This document shows positions 15,239 to 22,391 of a DNA stretch of 51,730 bases, in pieces. Location: contig CALKFF010000026.1 of assembly GCA_938084585.1 (NCBI GenBank), positions 1 to 51,730 on the forward strand, given 5' to 3'. This DNA comes from an uncultured Flavobacteriales bacterium (GTDB lineage: Bacteria > Bacteroidota > Bacteroidia > Flavobacteriales_D > Sanyastnellaceae). The position numbers and the translations under genes are program-made. Each line of letters begins with the position of its first letter. The stretch's first letter is position 1. A model generated the notes under the pieces. That model was not told where the DNA came from and ran no database searches. It was given only the letters and a program-made list of their open reading frames with translations.

Positions 15239-16294
15239 GTGGAGCAAACCGCATCTGAATTGGCCGTCCTGTTGGACGGAAGCGTGGCCGGAAACCCGGA
15301 GGTGAGGGTGCGCCGTTTGGCCAAAATTGAATCCGCAGGACCAGGTTCCGTCTCCTTCCTCGCCAACCCCGAGTACGAGAAGCACATCTACAGCACGAAG
15401 GCCAGCGTGGTCATCGTGGCCAGCGACTTTGCCCCCTCTGCTGCCTTGCCGGCGGACCTCACCTTGCTCAAGGTGGAGGACCCCTACCGCGCCTTCGCGC
15501 GGTTGCTCGAGGCCTACGACGCCATCCTCAAACGCAAAGAGGGCGTTCACCCCACGGCCACGGTCGACGACCACGCGGTGGTGGGCGAGGGCTGTTACAT
15601 CGGCCCAGGCGTGGTGGTGGAGCACGGCGCCGTGATCGGCGACCGCGTGGAATTGCACGCCCACGTCCATGTGTCCCGAGACGCGCGCATCGGCGACGAC
15701 ACCGTCCTGCACAGCGGCGTACGCGTGCTCGACCGCTGCGTGGTGGGACAATCCTGCACGCTTCAAGCGGGGGCCGTGGTGGGGTCGGACGGGTTTGGGT
15801 TTGCCCCCAAAGACGACGGCAGCTACGCCAAGGTGCCGCAAACGGGCAACGTCATTGTGGAAGACCACTGCGACATCGGTGCGCACACGACCATCGACCG
15901 GGCGACCCTCGGCAGCACCGTCCTCAAGAAGGGGTGCAAGCTGGACAACCTCATTCAGATTGCCCACAACGTGGTGATTGGGGAGGCCACCGTCATCGCT
16001 GCTCAAACCGGCATCGCTGGCTCCACCACCGTCGGGGCACGCTGCATGATTGGCGGCCAAGTCGGCATCGGGGGACACTTGACCATCGCCGACGGTAGCA
16101 AAATCGCCGCCAAGTCGGGCGTCAGCGCCAGCCTCATCCAAGAAGGTCTGACCTACCAAGGCAACCCTGCCGTGCCTGTGAAGCAATTCCAAACGTTCCA
16201 GATTGCGTTGCGCCGTTTGGTGCGTATGCCTCTGACAGAACGGCTGGAAGCCATTGAAAATGCGCTTCCAGCCCCGCAGCATCCGACGCGCTGA
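15239..16294 (+). CDS. lpxD: UDP-3-O-acylglucosamine N-acyltransferase
   Basis: A 351-residue enzyme that adds the second acyl chain (from acyl-ACP) in lipid A synthesis. The N-terminal uridine-binding domain spans about 1-100. A left-handed beta-helix of hexapeptide repeats follows (about 100-310), with the catalytic His in NLIQIAHNVVIG near residue 245. A C-terminal helical tail matches the trimer-forming end of LpxD. Translation starts at GTG, 9 nt after aroB. Next is lpxC-fabZ, which has its own near-start promoter element. Confidence 0.95.
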   Translation: MEQTASELAVLLDGSVAGNPEVRVRRLAKIESAGPGSVSFLANPEYEKHIYSTKASVVIVASDFAPSAALPADLTLLKVEDPYRAFARLLEAYDAILKRKEGVHPTATVDDHAVVGEGCYIGPGVVVEHGAVIGDRVELHAHVHVSRDARIGDDTVLHSGVRVLDRCVVGQSCTLQAGAVVGSDGFGFAPKDDGSYAKVPQTGNVIVEDHCDIGAHTTIDRATLGSTVLKKGCKLDNLIQIAHNVVIGEATVIAAQTGIAGSTTVGARCMIGGQVGIGGHLTIADGSKIAAKSGVSASLIQEGLTYQGNPAVPVKQFQTFQIALRRLVRMPLTERLEAIENALPAPQHPTR

Positions 16295-16296
16295 CG

Positions 16297-16304
16297 TAGG
16301 TTTG
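16297..16304 (+). promoter_or_regulatory. Promoter -7 element of lpxC-fabZ, 5 nt before ATG
   Basis: TAGGTTTG matches TAnnTTTG, followed by CAGCC and ATG 16310. It begins 2 nt after the lpxD stop, suggesting that lpxC-fabZ can be transcribed independently of lpxD. Confidence 0.5.
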
Positions 16305-16309
16305 CAGCC

Positions 16310-17722
16310 ATGATTTCGTCGAATCAACAACACACCTTGGGCGCCTCCTTCGAGCTCCAAGGCATCGGGCTGCACACCGGGGTGACGTCCACCCTGCTTG
16401 TCGAGCCCGCCGAGGCCAACATCGGTTACATGTTCGTGCGGACCGACTTGGAAGGCGCCCCCGAAATCCCCGCGCTCGTCGCCAACGTGCACGAGACGCG
16501 ACGCGGCACCACGCTCCAAGCGGGCGAGGCCCAGATTTACACCACGGAGCACGTGCTCGCGGCATTGTACGCCTCGGGCGTGGACAACGCCCGCTTGTGC
16601 ATCGACGGTCCGGAAGTGCCCATCCTCGACGGGTCGGCCCAACCGTTCATGGAAGCGATCGCAGGCGCGGGCACGGTGTCCCAGGACGCCGACCGGAAAT
16701 TCTTCAAGGTGCGCCGCAACCTCAGCCTCAAAGGCGAGGACGGCGTGGAAATGATGGTCGTGCCGCTGGAAGAAGACGAATTCAAGGCCACCGTCATGGT
16801 GGACTACAACAGCCCCATCCTCGGCACCCAGCATGCGCGCATGGAGTCGCTGGCCGAATTCAACGAGCACATCGCGCCTTGCCGCACGTTTGTGTTTTTG
16901 AAAGAAGTGGCCGCCCTGGCTGAGCAAGGACTCATCAAAGGCGGGGACATTGACAACGCCGTTGTGCTCGCCGAGCGAGCGTACAGCGACGAGGAAGTCT
17001 CAAGCATCGCCAAGGCCCTGGGCCGCGAAGCCCTGGCCGGCACCGCCGACAAGCCCGGCGTGCTCAACCTGTCTGACTTGCGGTTCCCGAACGAACCCGC
17101 ACGTCACAAGCTGTTGGACATCGTCGGGGATTTGGCCTTGACCGGGCGCTTCATCCAAGGACACGTGCTTGCCGCGCGTCCTGGCCACGCCGCCAATGTC
17201 GAGTTCGCCAAAGTCCTGGCCAAAGCCATCAAGGCGCAGGAGGACTTGCCGGACTTCAGGCTCGACCGTCCGTCGCTGATGGACATCAACGAAATCTCCG
17301 CCATGCTGCCCCACCGCTACCCCTTCTTGCTGGTGGACCGCATCATGGACATGGACGACCGCAGCATCACAGGCGTCAAAAACGTCACCATGAACGAGCC
17401 GTTCTTCCAAGGCCACTTCCCCAACAACCCGGTGATGCCGGGCGTGTTGCAGGTGGAGGCCATGGCGCAGGTGGGCGGCATTTTCGCATTGTCCACGGTG
17501 GAGGACCCTGAGAACTACTCCACCTACTTCATGAAAATCGACGGGGTCAAATTCAAGCAAAAGGTGCTGCCCGGCGATTCCGTCGTGTTCCACTTGACCT
17601 TGATGTCCCCCATCCGTCGCGGGTTGGTGAACATGAAAGGGCGCGCGTACGTGCGCGGGGCGCTCGTCTCCGAAGCCGAGATGCTTGCCCAAGTCGTCCG
17701 TGACCGCGCACCCCAAGACTGA
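16310..17722 (+). CDS. lpxC-fabZ: Bifunctional UDP-3-O-acyl-GlcNAc deacetylase / 3-hydroxyacyl-ACP dehydratase
   Basis: A 470-residue fusion. Residues 1 to about 305 are LpxC, the zinc deacetylase that commits UDP-GlcNAc to lipid A. Zinc ligands are in EHVLAALYASG and in HKLLDIVGDLAL, with the catalytic His in GHVLAARPGHAAN. From about residue 324, FabZ starts with MDINEISAMLPHRYPFLLVD, then GHFPNNPVMPGVLQVEAMAQ, giving the catalytic His and Glu of the hotdog dehydratase. FabZ draws on the same 3-hydroxyacyl-ACP pool that feeds lipid A. The fusion is a known hallmark of Bacteroidota. lpxA follows after 3 nt. Confidence 0.97.
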   Translation: MISSNQQHTLGASFELQGIGLHTGVTSTLLVEPAEANIGYMFVRTDLEGAPEIPALVANVHETRRGTTLQAGEAQIYTTEHVLAALYASGVDNARLCIDGPEVPILDGSAQPFMEAIAGAGTVSQDADRKFFKVRRNLSLKGEDGVEMMVVPLEEDEFKATVMVDYNSPILGTQHARMESLAEFNEHIAPCRTFVFLKEVAALAEQGLIKGGDIDNAVVLAERAYSDEEVSSIAKALGREALAGTADKPGVLNLSDLRFPNEPARHKLLDIVGDLALTGRFIQGHVLAARPGHAANVEFAKVLAKAIKAQEDLPDFRLDRPSLMDINEISAMLPHRYPFLLVDRIMDMDDRSITGVKNVTMNEPFFQGHFPNNPVMPGVLQVEAMAQVGGIFALSTVEDPENYSTYFMKIDGVKFKQKVLPGDSVVFHLTLMSPIRRGLVNMKGRAYVRGALVSEAEMLAQVVRDRAPQD

Positions 17723-17725
17723 GCC

Positions 17726-18520
17726 ATGATCCACGAGACCGCCAACATCTCCCCCCTCGCCCACGTCGATCCGCAGGCCCGGATTGGGGCGAACGTCGAG
17801 GTGGCACCCTTTGCCTTCATCGGACCCAACGTGACGGTGGGTGCGGGCGCATGGATTGGACCCCACGCCACCGTGCTGGGCGACACCACCGTTGGCGAGG
17901 AGTGCAAGCTGTTTCCCGGCTGCGTCATCGGGGCGGACTCCCAAGACCTCAAATACAAAGGGGAACCCACCACGGTGGAAATCGGTGCACGCACGAGCAT
18001 CCGCGAATGCGTGACCATCCACAAGGCCACCACCGACAAGATGGTGACACGCGTGGGCAGCGATTGCCTGATCATGGCCTACGTCCACATTGCGCATGAC
18101 GTGCAAGTGGGCGACCATGTGATTTTGGCCAACTCCTGCAATGTTGCCGGGCACGTGGTCATTGAAGACCACGTCATCATCGAGGGCATGGTGGGCATCC
18201 AGCAATTCGTGCGCATTGGCAAGCACGCTTTCATCGCAGGCGGATCGCTGGTGCGGAAGAACGTTCCGCCGTACATCAAGGCCGCGCGCGAGCCCCTGAG
18301 TTACATCGGCATCAACGGCATCGGATTGCGCCGTCGTGGGTTTGACATCGACCGCATCCAAAACATCGAGGACATCTACCGCACGTTGTACGTCCTGAAC
18401 AACAACATGACCCAAGCGGTCAAGGCGGCCGAACTCGAGTTGCCAACCTCTGACGACAAAGACACCGTGCTGTCGTTCATCCGTCAATCCGACAAAGGCA
18501 TCATCCGCGGCCCCTTCTGA
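17726..18520 (+). CDS. lpxA: UDP-N-acetylglucosamine acyltransferase
   Basis: A 264-residue left-handed beta-helix enzyme catalysing the first step of lipid A synthesis. Hexapeptide repeats fill about residues 5-190. The catalytic His is in VHIAHDVQVGDHV (near 123-135). GMVGIQQFVRIG and NGIGLRRRGF, which contact the nucleotide, lead into the C-terminal helices. Length and layout are typical. It follows lpxC-fabZ by 3 nt and is followed by the ABC ATPase gene after 2 nt. Confidence 0.97.
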   Translation: MIHETANISPLAHVDPQARIGANVEVAPFAFIGPNVTVGAGAWIGPHATVLGDTTVGEECKLFPGCVIGADSQDLKYKGEPTTVEIGARTSIRECVTIHKATTDKMVTRVGSDCLIMAYVHIAHDVQVGDHVILANSCNVAGHVVIEDHVIIEGMVGIQQFVRIGKHAFIAGGSLVRKNVPPYIKAAREPLSYIGINGIGLRRRGFDIDRIQNIEDIYRTLYVLNNNMTQAVKAAELELPTSDDKDTVLSFIRQSDKGIIRGPF

Positions 18521-18522
18521 TC

Positions 18523-19152
18523 ATGTCCACCCCGTCTCCCCTCGCGTCCTTTCACGCCACCGACCTGGAACTTCGGCGGGGACGGCGCTTGATTTGGGAA
18601 GACGCGTCATGGACCGTCCAGGGCGCCACCACCCTGGTCGGGGCGAACGGCCAAGGCAAAAGCTCCACCCTCCGCATGTTGGCCGGCCAACTGGCCCCCA
18701 CCTCCGGAACCTTGTCGTTTCGCGCGGCCGACGGCGAAGTGCCGATCGAAGCCTGGATGACGTGCTGCAGCGTCGCCGCCCCTTGGCTGAACCTGCCCGG
18801 CCACCTCACCCTCGACGAAGCGATGTCGTTCCACGGCGTGTACCGCACGCCCCGGCCTGGGCCCTTGCACTGGGCCGCCTTGGTTGAAGCGTCTGGCCTG
18901 CGCGTGGACCCCAGTCTGCCAGTGTCGCAATGGAGCTCGGGACAACAACAGCGCTTGATGTTGGCCTTGGCCCTGGGCACCGAGGCCGACGCGGTGCTCT
19001 TGGACGAGCCTGCGAGCAACCTCGATGAGTCTGGAATCCAGTGGATGAAAGCCCAAATGACGGACGTTCAGGCCCTTTCAACCGTGGTTGTGGCGACCAA
19101 CGATGAAAAAAAAGAAGGGCTGAAAGGCGCGTCGTTGCTGAGAATCGGGTAA
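18523..19152 (+). CDS. Small ABC transporter ATPase subunit with altered switch residues
   Basis: A 209-residue ATP-binding cassette, close in size to CcmA-type heme-exporter ATPases. Walker A is GANGQGKSS (40-48), the signature is a variant WSSGQQQRL (137-145), and Walker B is VLLDEP (158-163). The D-loop ASNLDE is present. The H-switch His is replaced by Asn193 in VVATNDEKK, and I see no clear Q-loop Gln in CCSVAAPW. No permease gene is adjacent, so its partner is encoded elsewhere. It is co-directional with lpxA (2-nt gap), but that does not prove a link to lipid A. Confidence 0.8.
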   Translation: MSTPSPLASFHATDLELRRGRRLIWEDASWTVQGATTLVGANGQGKSSTLRMLAGQLAPTSGTLSFRAADGEVPIEAWMTCCSVAAPWLNLPGHLTLDEAMSFHGVYRTPRPGPLHWAALVEASGLRVDPSLPVSQWSSGQQQRLMLALALGTEADAVLLDEPASNLDESGIQWMKAQMTDVQALSTVVVATNDEKKEGLKGASLLRIG

Positions 19153-19162
19153 AAAGTTACCC
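19147..19162 (+). repeat. Hairpin at the ABC ATPase stop codon
   Basis: GGGTAA-AAAG-TTACCC overlaps the TAA stop. It has a 6-bp perfect stem but no following T run, so it is at best a weak terminator or mRNA 3'-end structure. Confidence 0.35.
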
Positions 19163-19172
19163 AGAGACGTAA

Positions 19173-19187
19173 CCGTTTTTGAAACGG
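19173..19187. promoter_or_regulatory. Perfect 6-3-6 palindrome upstream of the T9SS cargo gene
   Basis: CCGTTT-TTG-AAACGG lies about 45 bp upstream of the ATG at 19233 and is flanked by two GTAAC repeats (19069-like core at 19169-19173 and 19192-19196). It could be an operator or a -33 region. I could not find a good TAnnTTTG at the expected distance. Confidence 0.3.
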
Positions 19188-19232
19188 GGGCGTAACAGGG
19201 GTCAAATCTTCAACCCTCTCATCTCTTCAACG

Positions 19233-20498
19233 ATGAACAAGTTTATTTACCCCCTCGCTGCAGCTGCAGCACTTTGCACTGGCAACCTCTTCGCTCAGGA
19301 AGCCGCTTTGATCACCCCGAACGCAGACTCAGCTTTCGACTGCGTTCAAGAAAACACCCGCCAGAACCGCACCTTGATTTTTGAGGGCAGCGTGGTGACC
19401 CAAGAATTCACCGCTTGCACCAGCGGAACATTGTCTGCCGTCGAAGTTGTCGTGAAAGGCGTGACTGAAGACGTGTGGTACCTCGCTGAGATCGTGAACA
19501 ACCACGGCGAAGTCCTCGACGACACCCGTTTCACCCACCGCAACATCGCCAACGAAACTGTGCAGCTCAACTTGATGGCTGACGTGAAGGAAGGCCAGAA
19601 CTACGCCCTCCAGTTGACCACCCCTGAAGGAGGCAACATGTCCTTGCGCTACCAGTTGACCAACATGGGCACCTTGTGGAACGACGGAGCGCCTGTGCGT
19701 GGCACCCTCACTGCGAAGTTTGGCTTCAACACCGACAACACGCAATACGTGGAGTCTGAGTACGCCACCCGCAACAGCGCCACGCCTGAGACCCGCGCCT
19801 TGGAAAACGAGTGCAAGACCAGCACTGGCATGTCCGACGGCAAGGTGAAGTTGACCGCTCCTGGTCACACCATCACCCAGTCGTACACGGCTTGCGCCAA
19901 CGGCACCATGACCTCTTTGGCCTTGAACATCGCACACTACACCTCTGAGTTCGAAGGACGCATCCGCGTGGAAAACGAAGAAGGCGACGTGCTCATGAAC
20001 AACAAGCTCGACCGCACCAACATCGTGAAGGACGCCATCACGTTGCCTGTGAACGCTGAAGTGACTGCCGGTGAGACCTTGACTTTCTACGTGAAGCTCG
20101 GATCAGACACCCAGTTCGCCATCAAGCGCAACACCCAAGCCAACGTCGGCGAGTGCAAGTTGAACGGCGTGGACATGGACTTCAACCTTGACTTCACCTC
20201 CTACATCAAAGAGTCTCACGTCGGCGAGAACGCTGACCTGGACGAAGCCGCGATCACCACCTTCCCCAACCCCTTCAACGACCGCATCAACGTCCGCATG
20301 GAGAACGCCCCCAAGGGACCTGCAACTGTCCAGTTGCTCGACTTCGCAGGGAACATCCTCCGCACAGAGACAGTGAACGTGAAGGACGCCGAAGGCAACA
20401 TCAGCTTCGACACCCGCGACATTGACGGCGCCGGCTACTACGCCTTGCGCATCATCCAGGGCGACCAAATCAAGAACGTGACTGTCTTGAAGCGTTGA
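19233..20498 (+). CDS. Secreted protein with duplicated domain and T9SS type A sorting domain
   Basis: A 421-residue exported protein. Residues 1-22 are a signal peptide (MNKFIYPLAAAAALCTG). Two homologous segments follow, about 35-165 and 192-322. Each has a Cys, then a TQ..TAC..GT motif 25-27 residues later (Cys37/Cys62 and Cys194/Cys221), then matching strands including INEG-like turns, suggesting a disulfide-bearing beta-sandwich. Residues about 335-421 form a T9SS type A C-terminal domain (TTFPNPFNDRINV, then VQLLDFAGNILR, ending VTVLKR). It should cross the outer membrane by T9SS and be surface-attached or released. I do not recognise the repeated domain. ATG 19233 is fixed by the signal peptide. 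Confidence 0.85.
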   Translation: MNKFIYPLAAAAALCTGNLFAQEAALITPNADSAFDCVQENTRQNRTLIFEGSVVTQEFTACTSGTLSAVEVVVKGVTEDVWYLAEIVNNHGEVLDDTRFTHRNIANETVQLNLMADVKEGQNYALQLTTPEGGNMSLRYQLTNMGTLWNDGAPVRGTLTAKFGFNTDNTQYVESEYATRNSATPETRALENECKTSTGMSDGKVKLTAPGHTITQSYTACANGTMTSLALNIAHYTSEFEGRIRVENEEGDVLMNNKLDRTNIVKDAITLPVNAEVTAGETLTFYVKLGSDTQFAIKRNTQANVGECKLNGVDMDFNLDFTSYIKESHVGENADLDEAAITTFPNPFNDRINVRMENAPKGPATVQLLDFAGNILRTETVNVKDAEGNISFDTRDIDGAGYYALRIIQGDQIKNVTVLKR

Positions 20499-20526
20499 TC
20501 CCCGCCCCTAGAACGACATTGAACCC

Positions 20527-20558
20527 AAGCGGCCTGGACCTTGTGTCCGGGCCGCTTT
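20527..20558. terminator. Terminator between the convergent T9SS cargo and DUF4301 genes
   Basis: AAGCGGCCTGGAC (20527-20539) pairs with GTCCGGGCCGCTT (20545-20557), a 13-bp stem with one T-G pair. It has AA on one side and TTT on the other and fits a bidirectional terminator, although the T run is short. Confidence 0.75.
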
Positions 20559-20569
20559 CGTGTGCCTGG

Positions 20570-21943
20570 TCATTTCCTTCCCACCAAATCCATCACCGTC
20601 TTCACCGGCTGAAAACAGGCCGCCGGGATCTCCACAAATCGGGTCAGCCATCCCGACATCCCGCCGTTCCAAAGTCCTGGATGCTCCAGCACCTTGGCGC
20701 TCTCTCCCCTCACATTCTTCTCCGCAAGCAGGTAACGGCTCTCGTCCACGTAGGGGGCCAAAGACTGCCCCGGCCTCACCACACACACCATGTCCACTGG
20801 ATTGAAGTGGGTGGCCTTCTCAAGCACGTCTTGGTTGTCCTCGCCAAACTCCACGGCCTCCACGATTTGGGGCCGGATCGAGCCCGCATCGATGCCTGAA
20901 GCCACGCGCACCCAAAATGGCCCGCCGCCGGGCTGGCCTTCGTTGCGCACGACGCCCACCAACCGCATCGGGCGCGTCAGATGCGTTTCAAGTCCTGCCA
21001 CATCTGCGGCCTCACACGTCACGCCTTGGGCTTGAAGCCATTCCACGGCGCACTCGGAGTTGGACGCCAATTCTTGCAGCAAGCCATCTCGCTCCTCAGC
21101 CCAAGCCCGGGCCTCCGCGACCAAGGCCTTGGTCCACAGCTCTCGCAATTCTGTCAGTGCCGGAGAGGGCGCGTTGTCGATGTTCCGAACCACAAACATG
21201 GGCGTGCTCACTTCTTCCAACAGCGGCAGCAGCGCCCCATGACCTCCTGGCCGCTTGAATGGTTCAACATCGTCGGTCGTCAACCACCTCCCCTCTTGAT
21301 CCAAGACCGGCATGTCCGTGGCTGGGTCTTGCACTTCGAAGCTCAGTTCGGCGCTTTGAGAAGAGAAGGTGGAATCCTTGAGGTGGGCCTCGACTTCCGT
21401 CACATGATCCTGCTGCACGGTGAACCACACCTTGGGCGATGCCACCAAGCGTCCCCAACTGCGCACGTGGGCCTCAAACGCCGTCTCCGCACCTTCCCCA
21501 CCGTCGTGCATGTGAAAAGGCACCAACCCTTTGGGGATGGCGCCTTCTTTCATGAGGGTCAACAACACAGCGGTCGCTTCGTCGGACGAGCATTGCTCGG
21601 GATTCAATCCTTTTTCCTTGACAGCGTCACGCCAGGCTCGGCCCACGGCCAAGTCGTCCACGGCCGACCACAAGGCTTCGCACGCTTGAGGCTTCTCGTG
21701 AAGGGGACGAAACATCCGCGTGGCGGCGCCAGAGGCAGGCACCCACAACCCCAAAGTCGCGGCATTGGGAGGGGACGCCTCCCACAGTTTCGCTTTCTCA
21801 ACAAGCTCCTCGTCGGTCCAAACTTCCACCCCATCGCCTGGGGTGCAAGGGCGTTCAATCTCCGTCTTGGGCTGGGGGGACGAGAGCCGCGCACGGCACT
21901 CGTCAAGTGACAATTCAAAGAGGGAACTTGGTCGGGATTCCAT
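20570..21943 (-). CDS. DUF4301 family protein, nucleotidyltransferase-like
   Basis: A 457-residue cytosolic protein of the uncharacterised DUF4301 family. Motifs recall sugar-nucleotidyltransferases: PASGAATRMF (69-78) resembles the GxGTRM substrate loop, and FKRPGGHGALLPLL (229-242) plus VVRNIDN (251-257) resemble the nucleotide and metal regions of UDP-sugar pyrophosphorylases. Also seen are VPFHMHDGGEG (141-151) and WFTVQQDH (173-180). These parallels are my reading of the motifs, and no substrate is known. ATG 21943 is supported by a TATCTTGG element 4 nt upstream. It is a single-gene unit, convergent with the T9SS cargo gene. Confidence 0.8.
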   Translation of the reverse strand: MESRPSSLFELSLDECRARLSSPQPKTEIERPCTPGDGVEVWTDEELVEKAKLWEASPPNAATLGLWVPASGAATRMFRPLHEKPQACEALWSAVDDLAVGRAWRDAVKEKGLNPEQCSSDEATAVLLTLMKEGAIPKGLVPFHMHDGGEGAETAFEAHVRSWGRLVASPKVWFTVQQDHVTEVEAHLKDSTFSSQSAELSFEVQDPATDMPVLDQEGRWLTTDDVEPFKRPGGHGALLPLLEEVSTPMFVVRNIDNAPSPALTELRELWTKALVAEARAWAEERDGLLQELASNSECAVEWLQAQGVTCEAADVAGLETHLTRPMRLVGVVRNEGQPGGGPFWVRVASGIDAGSIRPQIVEAVEFGEDNQDVLEKATHFNPVDMVCVVRPGQSLAPYVDESRYLLAEKNVRGESAKVLEHPGLWNGGMSGWLTRFVEIPAACFQPVKTVMDLVGRK

Positions 21944-21947
21944 CCCC

Positions 21948-21955
21948 CCAAGATA
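21948..21955 (-). promoter_or_regulatory. Promoter -7 element of the DUF4301 gene, 4 nt before ATG
   Basis: TATCTTGG followed by GGGG and ATG 21943. A TTTG lies about 16 bp upstream and could be the -33 element. The seventh base departs from the consensus. Confidence 0.45.
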
Positions 21956-21975
21956 AAGCCCTCCCCACCGTCAAA

Positions 21976-22323
21976 TCAAGAATGGGCCAGATCTTGGCTC
22001 ATGGATGTGCACACGGCGTTCAACGAACCGTGAAGCTGGGACACCAGGGCTGGAAGTTTGTGCAGATCCACACGCTCCTTGCTGCAACGCTCGATGTCCT
22101 GCACGAGGGGCTCCAAGCTTGTGAGGCCCAACATGCGCACCCCGGCAGACAACGTGGTGGCCACAGGATGCAAGTCGAACAACCGCGACTGCCGGATGCA
22201 GGCCATCATTTGGCGGTCAAGCACCTCCGCCCGCGCCACGAAAAGCGCCACAATCCGGCGCACCTTGGCTTCTTGGCCTTGGAACACCTGATGGAGGTAG
22301 GTGAGGTCGTAGTGCTTGTCCAT
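21976..22323 (-). CDS. Degenerate Hpt (histidine phosphotransfer) domain protein
   Basis: A 115-residue all-helical protein. Its N-terminus MDKHYDLTYLHQVF and overall layout match Bacteroidota single-domain Hpt proteins, which relay phosphate from sensor kinases. In active Hpt proteins the central helix reads AHxLK....G. Here the aligned segment is ATTLSAGVRMLG (55-66), so the phospho-accepting His is Thr56. His52 lies four residues earlier and is not in the right register. It is therefore probably unable to relay phosphate. It stands alone, divergent from galE, with no kinase or regulator beside it. Family assignment is by my own alignment. Confidence 0.7.
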   Translation of the reverse strand: MDKHYDLTYLHQVFQGQEAKVRRIVALFVARAEVLDRQMMACIRQSRLFDLHPVATTLSAGVRMLGLTSLEPLVQDIERCSKERVDLHKLPALVSQLHGSLNAVCTSMSQDLAHS

Positions 22324-22379
22324 GTGCCTGCCTACGAGGGGACGACAAGAAAGGTTTCAACGGCTTCGCGTTGTCCCCC

Positions 22380-22387
22380 TACTTTTG
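22380..22387 (+). promoter_or_regulatory. Promoter -7 element of galE, 4 nt before ATG
   Basis: TACTTTTG, then CGCC and ATG 22392. A GTTTC at 22354-22358 lies about 21 bp upstream and could serve as -33. Confidence 0.65.
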
Positions 22388-22391
22388 CGCC

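Noticed and set aside
14024-16927. 967-codon minus-strand open frame over aroB and lpxD
   Set aside because: Antisense shadow of well-supported genes; no family motifs.
17000-18487. 495-codon minus-strand frame over lpxC-fabZ and lpxA
   Set aside because: Antisense shadow of conserved enzymes with clear catalytic motifs on the other strand.
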